From the NCBI GenBank assembly GCA_049606855.1, contig JBMYVY010000001.1:124001-188000 (forward strand): DNA of 64,000 nt, read 5' to 3'. This DNA is from JBELHR01 sp049606855 (GTDB lineage: Bacteria; Bacteroidota; Bacteroidia; Flavobacteriales; Flavobacteriaceae). Positions 24,943 through 32,853 of the stretch are shown here, one piece after another (the stretch's first letter is position 1; each line of letters begins with the position of its first letter). The notes beneath the pieces are model-generated. The model was not told where the DNA came from, did not search any database, and saw only the letters and a list, made by a program, of their open reading frames with translations. The translations under genes were made by a program, and so were the position numbers.

Positions 24943-26020
24943 GTAATTTATCTATTAAAAAGGGACTGTGGTATGGGGTCTTGTCATCGGAGGTCCAATA
25001 CAGGAAATCATTGAGTAACCAATCCGGGTGTAGCCCGGATAAATCGAAAAACATTAAGGCGTCATGGGCGCCTTTTTTTCTTCCATAACCATAAATATTT
25101 TGACTTTTAAAAGCATCAAACTCTCGGTAAATCTTAGATTGTGATTGCAATTCTTCTAAAGAAGTATTGGCGTCTGGATTAAACCAGTATTTTGCTTCTC
25201 GAGCATCATTAAAGACCGCCTCTGGGTCTAATGATAAACTTCCAGTTCCGTTTGAATTATTATAGATATAATTTAAGCCTGCATCCCTATACAGTTGAGC
25301 TAAGAAGGAGTTACCAGCAGGACTGTACCATACACCATTGAAAACAGCTCCTGAAATCACGGTTTTGTTTGAATCTATCTGAGCCCTCTTTAGTCTATTA
25401 TAATTGGATTCAATATCGTGAAAAATGGACTTCGCCTGATCAATTTTATTATAAAGAGCTCCGTAGAAGATGATCCATTCAGCCCTTGCAAGAGGTTGAT
25501 TTTCTTGCCAATCATTATTGTAGATTACAGTAATTCCTGCTTTTTTTATCAATGCATCACGCTCATTATCACTACCAAAATTGTATGATAGATACACCTC
25601 TGGGTTTAAATGGAGTAAGCTTTCGATATTCAAAAGTTGTTCCTGCCCCAAATCCACAATTTCTTTTTCATTATCAAGTTTTACAGAAATGTAATTAATA
25701 CCGGGAAAACCAATAATGGAATTATTTTCGTTTAAGATGTCTATAAATGGTATAAATGTAGAGGAGGTCGGTACAATTGATTTTACTGGGATATGAACAA
25801 CAGGATACCCTTGGAGTTCCTTAGGTGCTTTCTGACCTTCTTTTAATAATAAGTAGTGCTCGTTTGACACCCTTAAAATTTGATATTCATCATTATTTAA
25901 AATTTCGAATTGATTCGAGTATTTTCCCGTGTAATAGGATTTGAATTCGAGATACTTTTCGCTCTTATTTTGGCAACTGAAAATTGTGAATATTGTAAAG
26001 AAGAAATAAATTTTGCGCAT
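24929..26020 (-). CDS. ABC transporter substrate-binding lipoprotein, BtuF-like
   Basis: A 363-aa exported lipoprotein (signal ending IFSC16) of the periplasmic-binding family that serves B12 and iron-siderophore ABC importers. The class III fold is suggested by IVDLGQEQLLNIESLLHLNPEVYLS, a segment after ITVIYNN, and the long helical linker. It is divergent from a BtuB-like receptor gene with a cobalamin riboswitch between them, so cobalamin is the most likely ligand; a siderophore is the alternative. No permease or ATPase gene is adjacent. A -7-like TATTTTTG box lies on the minus strand at 26046-26039. Confidence 0.85.
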   Translation of the reverse strand: MRKIYFFFTIFTIFSCQNKSEKYLEFKSYYTGKYSNQFEILNNDEYQILRVSNEHYLLLKEGQKAPKELQGYPVVHIPVKSIVPTSSTFIPFIDILNENNSIIGFPGINYISVKLDNEKEIVDLGQEQLLNIESLLHLNPEVYLSYNFGSDNERDALIKKAGITVIYNNDWQENQPLARAEWIIFYGALYNKIDQAKSIFHDIESNYNRLKRAQIDSNKTVISGAVFNGVWYSPAGNSFLAQLYRDAGLNYIYNNSNGTGSLSLDPEAVFNDAREAKYWFNPDANTSLEELQSQSKIYREFDAFKSQNIYGYGRKKGAHDALMFFDLSGLHPDWLLNDFLYWTSDDKTPYHSPFLIDKLPKKD

Positions 26021-26056
26021 TTTGATAAAATATATTCACAAAAATAGAATTTAATT

Positions 26057-26064
26057 TATATTTG
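26057..26064 (+). promoter_or_regulatory. -7 promoter box before the cobalamin riboswitch
   Basis: TATATTTG matches the Bacteroidota -7 consensus and would start transcription just before the riboswitch. The -33 TTG is not evident. Confidence 0.5.
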
Positions 26065-26071
26065 TTTCGAA

Positions 26072-26232
26072 ATTTGGTTTTTACTTCGGTAAGATTAAAA
26101 GGGAATTTTGTGTAAATCAAAAGCTGTTCCCGCAACTGTAAGCTAGTAAAGGCTGTAAATATTGAATCCACTGAAACGAGGTTTTGGGAAGGAATTTACA
26201 GTACGCAAGCCAGGAGACCTGCCATTTTCAAA
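26072..26232 (+). ncRNA. Cobalamin riboswitch
   Basis: The region shows the conserved landmarks of an adenosylcobalamin-type aptamer in order: AAAAGGGAA (26097-26105), GCTGTTCCCGCAACTGTAA (26123-26141), a variant B12-box region ATCCACTGAAACG (26166-26178), GGGAAGG, and AAGCCAGGAGACCTGCC at 26207-26223. It lies upstream of, and on the same strand as, the TonB receptor gene, starting 71 bp before its ATG. I see no terminator with a T tract after it, so repression by B12 more likely acts on translation. Exact ends are approximate. Confidence 0.93.
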
Positions 26233-26303
26233 ACACATAATTATAACTTTCGGGATAAAAGTTTGACATTTCAAATCTTTACCTGAAAACAATTGACCAA
26301 TTA

Positions 26304-28214
26304 ATGTTCAACTCCAAACTGTTGTATGCATTGATTGTGTTCGCTTGTTTTTACGGACACAATGCACATGCGCAAAAATCAGAACAACTAGAAGAAGTTC
26401 TGATAAATGGGAAATCCTTCGCCCAGAAGAAAAATGTAGAAGGAAAAATAATTGATAAGATCGATAGTATAGGCTTAAAAGCCTTTCAAGGTCAAAGTTT
26501 ATCAAATGCCTTGAATTCGCTCTCCGGGGTTTACGTAGGAGGAGCCAATTCCAAAACAGGTTCTCCAAAGAGTATATATATTCGTGGAGGGGCTAATAAA
26601 CAAGTACTTATCCTGATAGACGGAATTCCAGTTAACGATGCTTCAAGTATTGACACTTCCCTTGATTTAAACTTAATTCCACTTGAGAATGTTCAGGGAA
26701 TAGAATTAATGAAGGGGGCTTCAAGTACACTTTATGGTTCAGGAGCAGCCGTGGCTGTTCTTAATATTATTACTAAGAAGTCTGATTTAAAGCCTATCAC
26801 GGTCAGTTTTAATACTGCATTAAAAACTGAACAAGTTGCGGCTGAAAACAATTCCTTTAATCGTTGGGATAATAACCTCCAAGTTTCTGGTAAACTGGGA
26901 TCAACGGATTATAGCGTTCAAAGTTCATTCATTAGCACTGATGGAATCTCTGAAGCTTATGATGAATTGGATGAGGGGTTTGAATCAGATTCCTATTCGG
27001 CACTTTCGACCAATGTGAAAATAGGTCAACGACTCAATAACAAATTGCGTTTTGATGCTTTTTATAGTTTCCAAAAAAACGATCAAGATTACGATAATGG
27101 TGCTTTCTATGATGGATTGGAGAATACTTCTTTATCACGATGGAATAGAGTAGGGTTGATTCCTGAATACTCTTATGGAAAGGGAGCTATTAAATGGCAA
27201 AATTCATGGTCCAAAATCGACAGACAACTTACCACAGAAAATACATGGGCTGGAGGAGTAGATGACTATCGCTATCTCACCGAAAGTTTTAAATCTGACT
27301 TTTTTAATCAAATTGAGCTGGCAACAGGCTTTAGCAATATTACTGGAAGCAGTTTTGAATATCAAAATACAAGAAACTACGGCCCTTATGAGACTGTTCA
27401 AGGGGAATTGTATCAATTTAGAATATTTGATGCTTATACGGCATTTACATACCAGATGGAAATGGGACTGACACTTGATGCGGGTCTGAGATATAACTAC
27501 CACAATGTTTATGATAGTAATTGGACCTATGATTTTGGTGCCAATTATTCGATTTTTGAAAAGTCCAAACTTTTGGCCTCTTATTCAACAGCTTATATCA
27601 CACCAAGTTTATATCAACTATTTTCTCAATACGGAAATACTGAATTAACACCTGAGGAATCGAGTTCTTGGGAATTAGGGTTTGAATTTCAAGAAATTAA
27701 AGGAATACAATTAAGTTTAACTTATTTTAATCGTTCTGATTTCAATCCAATTATATTCTATACCGATCCTGATACTTTTGCTTCGTATTATATTAATGAT
27801 AATAACGCTCAGTATGATTTTAATGGATTTGAGTTTGATTCCTCTTTCAATTTTGGTGGGAATCTTAGCTTTGGATTGAGTTATACTCACACAAATTTGG
27901 ATGAAGAAAAATCAAATTATACTCCTAAAGATGTTTTGAGGCTTCAGTCTAGTTATTTATTGGGAAAGAGCAGGTTCTCCTTGATTTACCAATATAACGG
28001 CGAGCGCTTTGTTGAGGATTTTAGGACGTGGCCTGCAGAAATTCAGAGTCTTGAGGCCTATAATTTAGTTGATCTAAATTATTCTTTTACGTTTAATAAT
28101 TATTTGAACTTGAACTTATCTGTAAACAACTTGTTTAATGAAGATTATCAAGAACGGTTGGGATATTCTACCCTAGGAAGAAACTTTATGCTCGGTTTGA
28201 ACGTGAAGCTATAA
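26304..28214 (+). CDS. TonB-dependent outer-membrane receptor, BtuB-like
   Basis: A 636-aa outer-membrane transporter, driven by TonB, with a signal peptide ending HAHAQ. A TonB-box-like EEVLING follows, then the plug domain (IYIRGGANKQVLILIDGIPVND, GIELMKGASSTLYGSGA) and a barrel of about 22 strands ending in Leu after LGRNFMLGLNVKL. The size and lack of a carboxypeptidase-like or SusC-type N-terminal domain fit BtuB-like receptors. The cobalamin riboswitch directly upstream makes vitamin B12 or another corrinoid the probable substrate. A bidirectional terminator follows. Confidence 0.92.
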   Translation: MFNSKLLYALIVFACFYGHNAHAQKSEQLEEVLINGKSFAQKKNVEGKIIDKIDSIGLKAFQGQSLSNALNSLSGVYVGGANSKTGSPKSIYIRGGANKQVLILIDGIPVNDASSIDTSLDLNLIPLENVQGIELMKGASSTLYGSGAAVAVLNIITKKSDLKPITVSFNTALKTEQVAAENNSFNRWDNNLQVSGKLGSTDYSVQSSFISTDGISEAYDELDEGFESDSYSALSTNVKIGQRLNNKLRFDAFYSFQKNDQDYDNGAFYDGLENTSLSRWNRVGLIPEYSYGKGAIKWQNSWSKIDRQLTTENTWAGGVDDYRYLTESFKSDFFNQIELATGFSNITGSSFEYQNTRNYGPYETVQGELYQFRIFDAYTAFTYQMEMGLTLDAGLRYNYHNVYDSNWTYDFGANYSIFEKSKLLASYSTAYITPSLYQLFSQYGNTELTPEESSSWELGFEFQEIKGIQLSLTYFNRSDFNPIIFYTDPDTFASYYINDNNAQYDFNGFEFDSSFNFGGNLSFGLSYTHTNLDEEKSNYTPKDVLRLQSSYLLGKSRFSLIYQYNGERFVEDFRTWPAEIQSLEAYNLVDLNYSFTFNNYLNLNLSVNNLFNEDYQERLGYSTLGRNFMLGLNVKL

Positions 28215-28216
28215 AC

Positions 28217-28249
28217 AAAAAAAAACTCCGCCAAAAGGCGGAGTTTTTT
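28217..28249. terminator. Bidirectional rho-independent terminator
   Basis: CTCCGCC (28226-28232) pairs with GGCGGAG (28237-28243) around AAAA, with an A run before and a T run after, so it can serve the receptor gene on the plus strand and the small membrane protein gene on the minus strand. Confidence 0.95.
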
Positions 28250-28658
28250 ATTTTAGAAAGCCTTCTTCTTTATTCTTTTTGGAATAATAGATAAACAAGA
28301 CATTAATTGAAATTATTAGGAAAGGCATGATATAATCGCTTCCTCCTAAATTCATATCAGTTTGCAAAAATAAATTATAGGTCAGTTGAAATATAACTGC
28401 GACAAAAGCTATAATAAAGAACCAAAAAGACAAGGCTTTTTTCATCAATAACAATATTGATGCTAGCAATTGAGAAAATACCGCTGTAGCGAAGGCTGCA
28501 GTGACCCATGAAGGTAAATTTTCATAATAATTTTGTTGATCAACAGGTAGTGCAGCAAACATGGTATCATCCATATATGCCTGACCTAAGTAGGCTAAAA
28601 CTCCCATTAGAGACCAAAGTAGGACAAAGATACTTATCCAAACGTGTGATTTTTTCAT
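28248..28658 (-). CDS. Small hydrophobic membrane protein, unknown function
   Basis: A 136-aa protein with four hydrophobic segments, starting MKKSHVWISIFVLLWSLMG. I do not recognise a named family, though the layout (short loop with YLGQAYMDDTMFAALP, then three helices) resembles small four-helix inner-membrane proteins found in Bacteroidota. The open frame runs to 28799, but that part would overlap the divergent lipoprotein start; ATG 28658 begins a normal membrane N-terminus, so I chose it. It ends inside the bidirectional terminator and is probably a single-gene unit. Confidence 0.7.
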   Translation of the reverse strand: MKKSHVWISIFVLLWSLMGVLAYLGQAYMDDTMFAALPVDQQNYYENLPSWVTAAFATAVFSQLLASILLLMKKALSFWFFIIAFVAVIFQLTYNLFLQTDMNLGGSDYIMPFLIISINVLFIYYSKKNKEEGFLK

Positions 28659-28737
28659 GATTAAGGTTTTTACCAAGTTAAAAAAATATTTTAATTCATA
28701 GATTATTGGTATTTTGGTCTCTAAATTAAAAACTACC

Positions 28738-29406
28738 ATGTACAAGACTTTTCTGCCAGTATTTATACTTTTATTTTTCGTTTCATGTTCAAGCACCAAA
28801 GTGATTGATTATTGGAAATCTGAATCAATTGATGATATTAAATCAAAAAAGATTTTAGTGATTAATCAGTTTGGTGATGATGTTGACCGATTGAGATTTG
28901 AATATGAATTAGCTGCTGGTTTGAAATCTAAAGGATTGGATGCCGTTCAAGCGAATCAAGTTTTTCCTAAATTAAAACCATCTGAAGAAATTAAGAAGGA
29001 AGATATTGCGGTCTTAAAGCAACGCTTGGCTGAGGAGTCGATTGGAGTTGTTGTTATGACAGTAGTTAAAGAAAAACAAGAATACGCTACAACATCTTCA
29101 TCTGGAGGAGGAGTTTATGGAGCGGGAATGCCTTATTATCCTGGATATTTTGGTGGCGGTTACTATGCAGGAGGATTTTATGGGTATTATGGTTCATTTT
29201 ATACTCCAAGTTACAATTATAGCTCAGTTACTCAGGTAAATAAAAAATACATTTTAGAGACGGTGGTTTACGATTTGTCCAGAGATACAGACAATCAAAT
29301 GGTGGGAGCAATCACTTTATCCGTCGACAACCCGACAACTCTTGGGGCAAGTTCAAAAGAAGTTTCCCAGAGGTTAACAAGAGAATTGACAAAAAAAGTG
29401 CAATAA
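28738..29406 (+). CDS. Hypothetical lipoprotein with Gly/Tyr-rich segment
   Basis: A 222-aa exported lipoprotein (signal ending FVSC17). A segment with Rossmann-like hydrophobic strands (KKILVINQFG, IGVVVMTVVKEKQE) is interrupted at ~125-165 by a Gly/Tyr-rich low-complexity stretch (GGGVYGAGMPYYPGY, GGYYAGGFYGYYG), then a C-terminal part (KKYILETVVYDLSRDTDN) continues. It resembles DUF4136-like envelope lipoproteins, but I assign no function. ATG 28738 starts the signal peptide; an upstream TTG in frame is not used. It lies 31 bp before the RND operon and might be co-transcribed with it. Confidence 0.75.
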   Translation: MYKTFLPVFILLFFVSCSSTKVIDYWKSESIDDIKSKKILVINQFGDDVDRLRFEYELAAGLKSKGLDAVQANQVFPKLKPSEEIKKEDIAVLKQRLAEESIGVVVMTVVKEKQEYATTSSSGGGVYGAGMPYYPGYFGGGYYAGGFYGYYGSFYTPSYNYSSVTQVNKKYILETVVYDLSRDTDNQMVGAITLSVDNPTTLGASSKEVSQRLTRELTKKVQ

Positions 29407-29437
29407 AAATTTTATATTTAAGAATATCCAATTGAAT

Positions 29438-31759
29438 ATGTATAGAATCTCATTAATACTGATGCTTTTTGTCAGTGTTGTATCAGCTCAGGACAAAACC
29501 CTTGATATTTCTGTTTTAGTTGATCAACGAATTGACAAATCGAATCACACCCAAGAGGAGTTTATGAAAGAAATTCGAAACGTTATTTCGAATGACTATG
29601 AAATCAAATTAAATTATATTCTCGAGAATGGATTTAATCTTAAAGAAGCAAAAGAAAATTACCAATATTTAGAGCAACAGAATCAAGATGTCATCATCGT
29701 ATTTGGAGTTGTTAATAATTTGATGATTTATCAAACCAATCCTGAATTTCATACTCCAACGATAGTTTTTGGTAGTGTTAACAGTGACTTTGTTCCAATT
29801 GATACGAGAACAACTTCTGAGATTCACAACTTAAATTATTTAATTACTCCGGTTTCATATAGAGCAGATCTGAATGAATTCTTTGAGCTATACGAATACA
29901 AGAGAATTGCAATTCTAATTGACGCCTATAAACTGGATATCTTGCCCATTAACGATTTGATTGAATCAATCATGATTGATCTAGGTGCTCATTATGAAAT
30001 TGTTCCGGTAGACGAGAACTTTGTTGCAGAAGGAGATTTAAGCTCTTATGACGCCATTTATCTCGGTGCAGGAAATGGTCTACCAGACGAAGATCATTTA
30101 GAATTGATAAAAAAGGTGAATAGTTATAATGTTCCTTCGTTTTCTGCATTTGGTAAAAGAGACGTAGAATTAGGTATTATGGCCTCAAATCAAAGTGAGT
30201 CTAATATTAAACAGATTTATAGAAGAATTGCCCTGAATATTGAAAAAATCTTTGAAAATGGGGAGGACCCTGGAGATTTAAATGTTCATATAGATTACAC
30301 CAAAGGATTGTCAATAAACTTTAATACCGCTGAAAAGGTTGGATTAGGAATTAAATATAATCTGATATCAGAAACCGATTTTGTAGGGGACTTTAATATT
30401 ATTAATAGTGATAATAATTACACCTTGACTGATGTAGTTAGTTTGACCCTAGAGAATAATTTAGGGTTAAAGGCAGCGGAGCAGAGTGTATTAATTTCTG
30501 GTCAGGATCTGAAAACAGCCTGGTCAAACTATTTCCCTAATCTTGTTGTAGGGGCCACGGGTTCCTATGTGGATCCAAATTTAGTAAGTGCTGTGCCAGG
30601 GTTTTATCAAGAATATAGTGTTTCAGGTCTAGTGCAATTGGATCAGACAGTTTATTCTCAAGATCTTACGGCTTTAATTAAGATTAATAAGCTCCTAAAG
30701 CAAGCTGAGCAAGCAAATTTCAACACTTCCACACTAGATGCCGTTAAGGACATTACCAATGTTTATTTCAATTGTTTGGTGCTCAAAACCAATGTGATTA
30801 TTCAGGCAAAAAATTTAGATGTTACTCGTGAGAATTTAAAAATTGCTACTCAAAACTTTGAAGCCGGATATCAAGGTAAAACAGATTTATTGAGATTTAC
30901 TTCAGAAAAAGCTCAGAATACTCAGGTTTTGGTTGAATCGAGAAATCAACTGTATCAAAGTTATAATTTGATGAATCAAATTTTAAATCAAGATATTTCT
31001 ACCAAGATTGACATTCAGGATGTTAGCTTAGAGGATGAGTCTTTTGAACAGTATCATTACAACAGTTTTATTGAAATACTCAATCAGCCTAATATGCAGC
31101 CTATTTTTACTAAATTTCTAGTTAGCGAAGGGTTGAAAAATGCTCCAGAATTGAAATCAATTGGTTTTAATGAGGAGGCTTTGGATAAGCAAATTAGTTT
31201 GAATGGAATTGGTCGTGTAGTTCCAACTTTGGGTCTTCAAGCTCAGTATAATGACAATATAGAACAATGGGGGCAAGGAAGTGACTTAGCAGTTTTACCC
31301 AATAATTACAATGTAGGATTGAATTTAAGCATTCCAATTTTTGGGCAAAATAGAAGAAATATCGACCGAAAAACAGCAATGATCCAAAAGGACCAAATAA
31401 ATTTCGATAAAGAAAATTTTGAATTGGATTTAGAGCGTCGCATCAATGATGCTGTTTTAACTATGGTCAATGAAATTGTCAATATAGAGCTTTCTAAAGT
31501 TTCAGAGGAATCTGCTCAAGAAGGACTTGAACTGACTCAAACTTCATATACTGAAGGAGCAGTGAATATCGCCCAGCTTATTGATGCCCAAAGAAACTAT
31601 TTAGAGGCTCAACTTTCGAGAGCTTCTGCCATATATAACTATCTAATCGCAACATTGAATATGGAACGTGAAATTGGTTATTTCTTCTTGCTACATAGCC
31701 CAGAAGAAAATCAAGCCTTTTTTGATCGTTTTAACCAATTTATACTTGAAAACAACTAA
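29438..31759 (+). CDS. TolC-family outer-membrane protein fused to a periplasmic-binding-like domain
   Basis: A 773-aa protein with a signal peptide (ending VVSAQ). Residues ~20-300 are not TolC-like: they resemble the ABC_sub_bind (TrpX-like) type I periplasmic-binding fold, with DISVLVDQRID, VIIVFGVVNN, TPTIVFGSVNSDFV, RIAILIDAYK and YDAIYLGAGNG. From ~335 (LTDVVSLTLENNLGLKAAEQ) to the end it is a TolC outer-membrane efflux channel with the usual duplicated helical regions (YTEGAVNIAQLIDAQRNYLEA). It leads an operon with an RND adaptor (2-nt gap) and an RND pump, so it is the exit duct of that pump. The role of the extra domain is unknown. Confidence 0.85.
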   Translation: MYRISLILMLFVSVVSAQDKTLDISVLVDQRIDKSNHTQEEFMKEIRNVISNDYEIKLNYILENGFNLKEAKENYQYLEQQNQDVIIVFGVVNNLMIYQTNPEFHTPTIVFGSVNSDFVPIDTRTTSEIHNLNYLITPVSYRADLNEFFELYEYKRIAILIDAYKLDILPINDLIESIMIDLGAHYEIVPVDENFVAEGDLSSYDAIYLGAGNGLPDEDHLELIKKVNSYNVPSFSAFGKRDVELGIMASNQSESNIKQIYRRIALNIEKIFENGEDPGDLNVHIDYTKGLSINFNTAEKVGLGIKYNLISETDFVGDFNIINSDNNYTLTDVVSLTLENNLGLKAAEQSVLISGQDLKTAWSNYFPNLVVGATGSYVDPNLVSAVPGFYQEYSVSGLVQLDQTVYSQDLTALIKINKLLKQAEQANFNTSTLDAVKDITNVYFNCLVLKTNVIIQAKNLDVTRENLKIATQNFEAGYQGKTDLLRFTSEKAQNTQVLVESRNQLYQSYNLMNQILNQDISTKIDIQDVSLEDESFEQYHYNSFIEILNQPNMQPIFTKFLVSEGLKNAPELKSIGFNEEALDKQISLNGIGRVVPTLGLQAQYNDNIEQWGQGSDLAVLPNNYNVGLNLSIPIFGQNRRNIDRKTAMIQKDQINFDKENFELDLERRINDAVLTMVNEIVNIELSKVSEESAQEGLELTQTSYTEGAVNIAQLIDAQRNYLEAQLSRASAIYNYLIATLNMEREIGYFFLLHSPEENQAFFDRFNQFILENN

Positions 31760-31761
31760 TT

Positions 31762-32850
31762 ATGACTAGAATACTATTTGTTTTATTAATGAGCTTAGCA
31801 GTAATAAGCTGCGGAAATAAGAAAGAACAACCCGAACCGGTTTTAAGACCCGTTAATTACACTCAGGTTCAAGATTTAGACCTTGAAAATTCAAGAGTTT
31901 TCACGGGAACTTCAAGAGCGAATGAAATAATTAATTTAAGTTTCAGAAATAATGGTATTATTACTTATTTCAATTTGAAACTCGGTCAGCGTGTTACAAA
32001 GGGAGAGCTTTTAGCTCGTTTAGATAATGTTCAGGCGAAATTAAATTATGAAAGTGCACTTTCTAGTCAAAATAGTGCAGCTTCAGAAATGAATACCGCT
32101 AAATTGAATTTGGATCGTGTTAGAGCTCTATATGAAAAAGGGAGTTCATCATTAAGTGATTATGAAAATGCAAAGAACTCCTATTTAACCGCTAAGGGAA
32201 GTTACGAGTCTAGTCAACGTAGTGTAGATATTCAAAAGGATCAAATTACTTATGGTTTTCTATATGCTCCAACAAATGGACAGATTTCAAGTATTAGTGC
32301 TGAAATTAATGAAAATGTTAGTTCTGGTCAGATTGTCGGGGTTTTGAATGCTGATGGAAGAAAAGAAATTAGTTTAGGAATACCAGAGAGTGTAATTAAC
32401 ATGTTAACTGTAGGCCAAAAGGTTAAGGTTACGTTTTCAGCTCTTCCTACTAAAAATTATGAAGGTGAGGTTACTGAGGTTGCACCAGCCGTTGATATAA
32501 ACACAGCAACTTATCCAGTGAAAATAGGAATGATAGGTTCGACTTCGGACATAAGATCAGGAATGTCAGCATCAGTTGAATTTAATTTTGACCCAGATCA
32601 AGATAAAAGTGAAGGTGTTCTTGGTGTTCCTTCTACCTCTGTAGGTGAAGATCATAAAGGAAATTTTGTTTTCTTGTTAACAGACGTTTCCGAAAATTCA
32701 GCTGTAGTTAAGAAAACCGAGGTAGTCATAGGTAGTATACAATCAAATGGTTTTGAGATTAAATCTGGACTTAAAAAGGGAGATTTAGTTGTTACCGCAG
32801 GGCTTCAAACCTTGCTTGATGGTCAAAAAGTAAAACTAGCGAAACAATAG
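31762..32850 (+). CDS. RND efflux periplasmic adaptor lipoprotein
   Basis: A 362-aa membrane fusion protein (HlyD/AcrA type) linking an RND pump to the TolC channel. The lipoprotein signal ends VISC17. A lipoyl half-domain (YFNLKLGQRVTKGELLARLDN), a helical hairpin (~90-145), the second lipoyl half (DQITYGFLYAPTNGQIS) and beta-barrel/membrane-proximal domains (KKGDLVVTAGLQTLLDGQKV) are in the expected order. It is the second gene of the operon, 2 nt after the TolC fusion and 3 nt before the pump. Confidence 0.93.
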   Translation: MTRILFVLLMSLAVISCGNKKEQPEPVLRPVNYTQVQDLDLENSRVFTGTSRANEIINLSFRNNGIITYFNLKLGQRVTKGELLARLDNVQAKLNYESALSSQNSAASEMNTAKLNLDRVRALYEKGSSSLSDYENAKNSYLTAKGSYESSQRSVDIQKDQITYGFLYAPTNGQISSISAEINENVSSGQIVGVLNADGRKEISLGIPESVINMLTVGQKVKVTFSALPTKNYEGEVTEVAPAVDINTATYPVKIGMIGSTSDIRSGMSASVEFNFDPDQDKSEGVLGVPSTSVGEDHKGNFVFLLTDVSENSAVVKKTEVVIGSIQSNGFEIKSGLKKGDLVVTAGLQTLLDGQKVKLAKQ

Positions 32851-32853
32851 ACT

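Noticed and set aside
26233..26303. Terminator after the cobalamin riboswitch
   Set aside because: No stem followed by a T tract is visible, so transcription termination is not supported.
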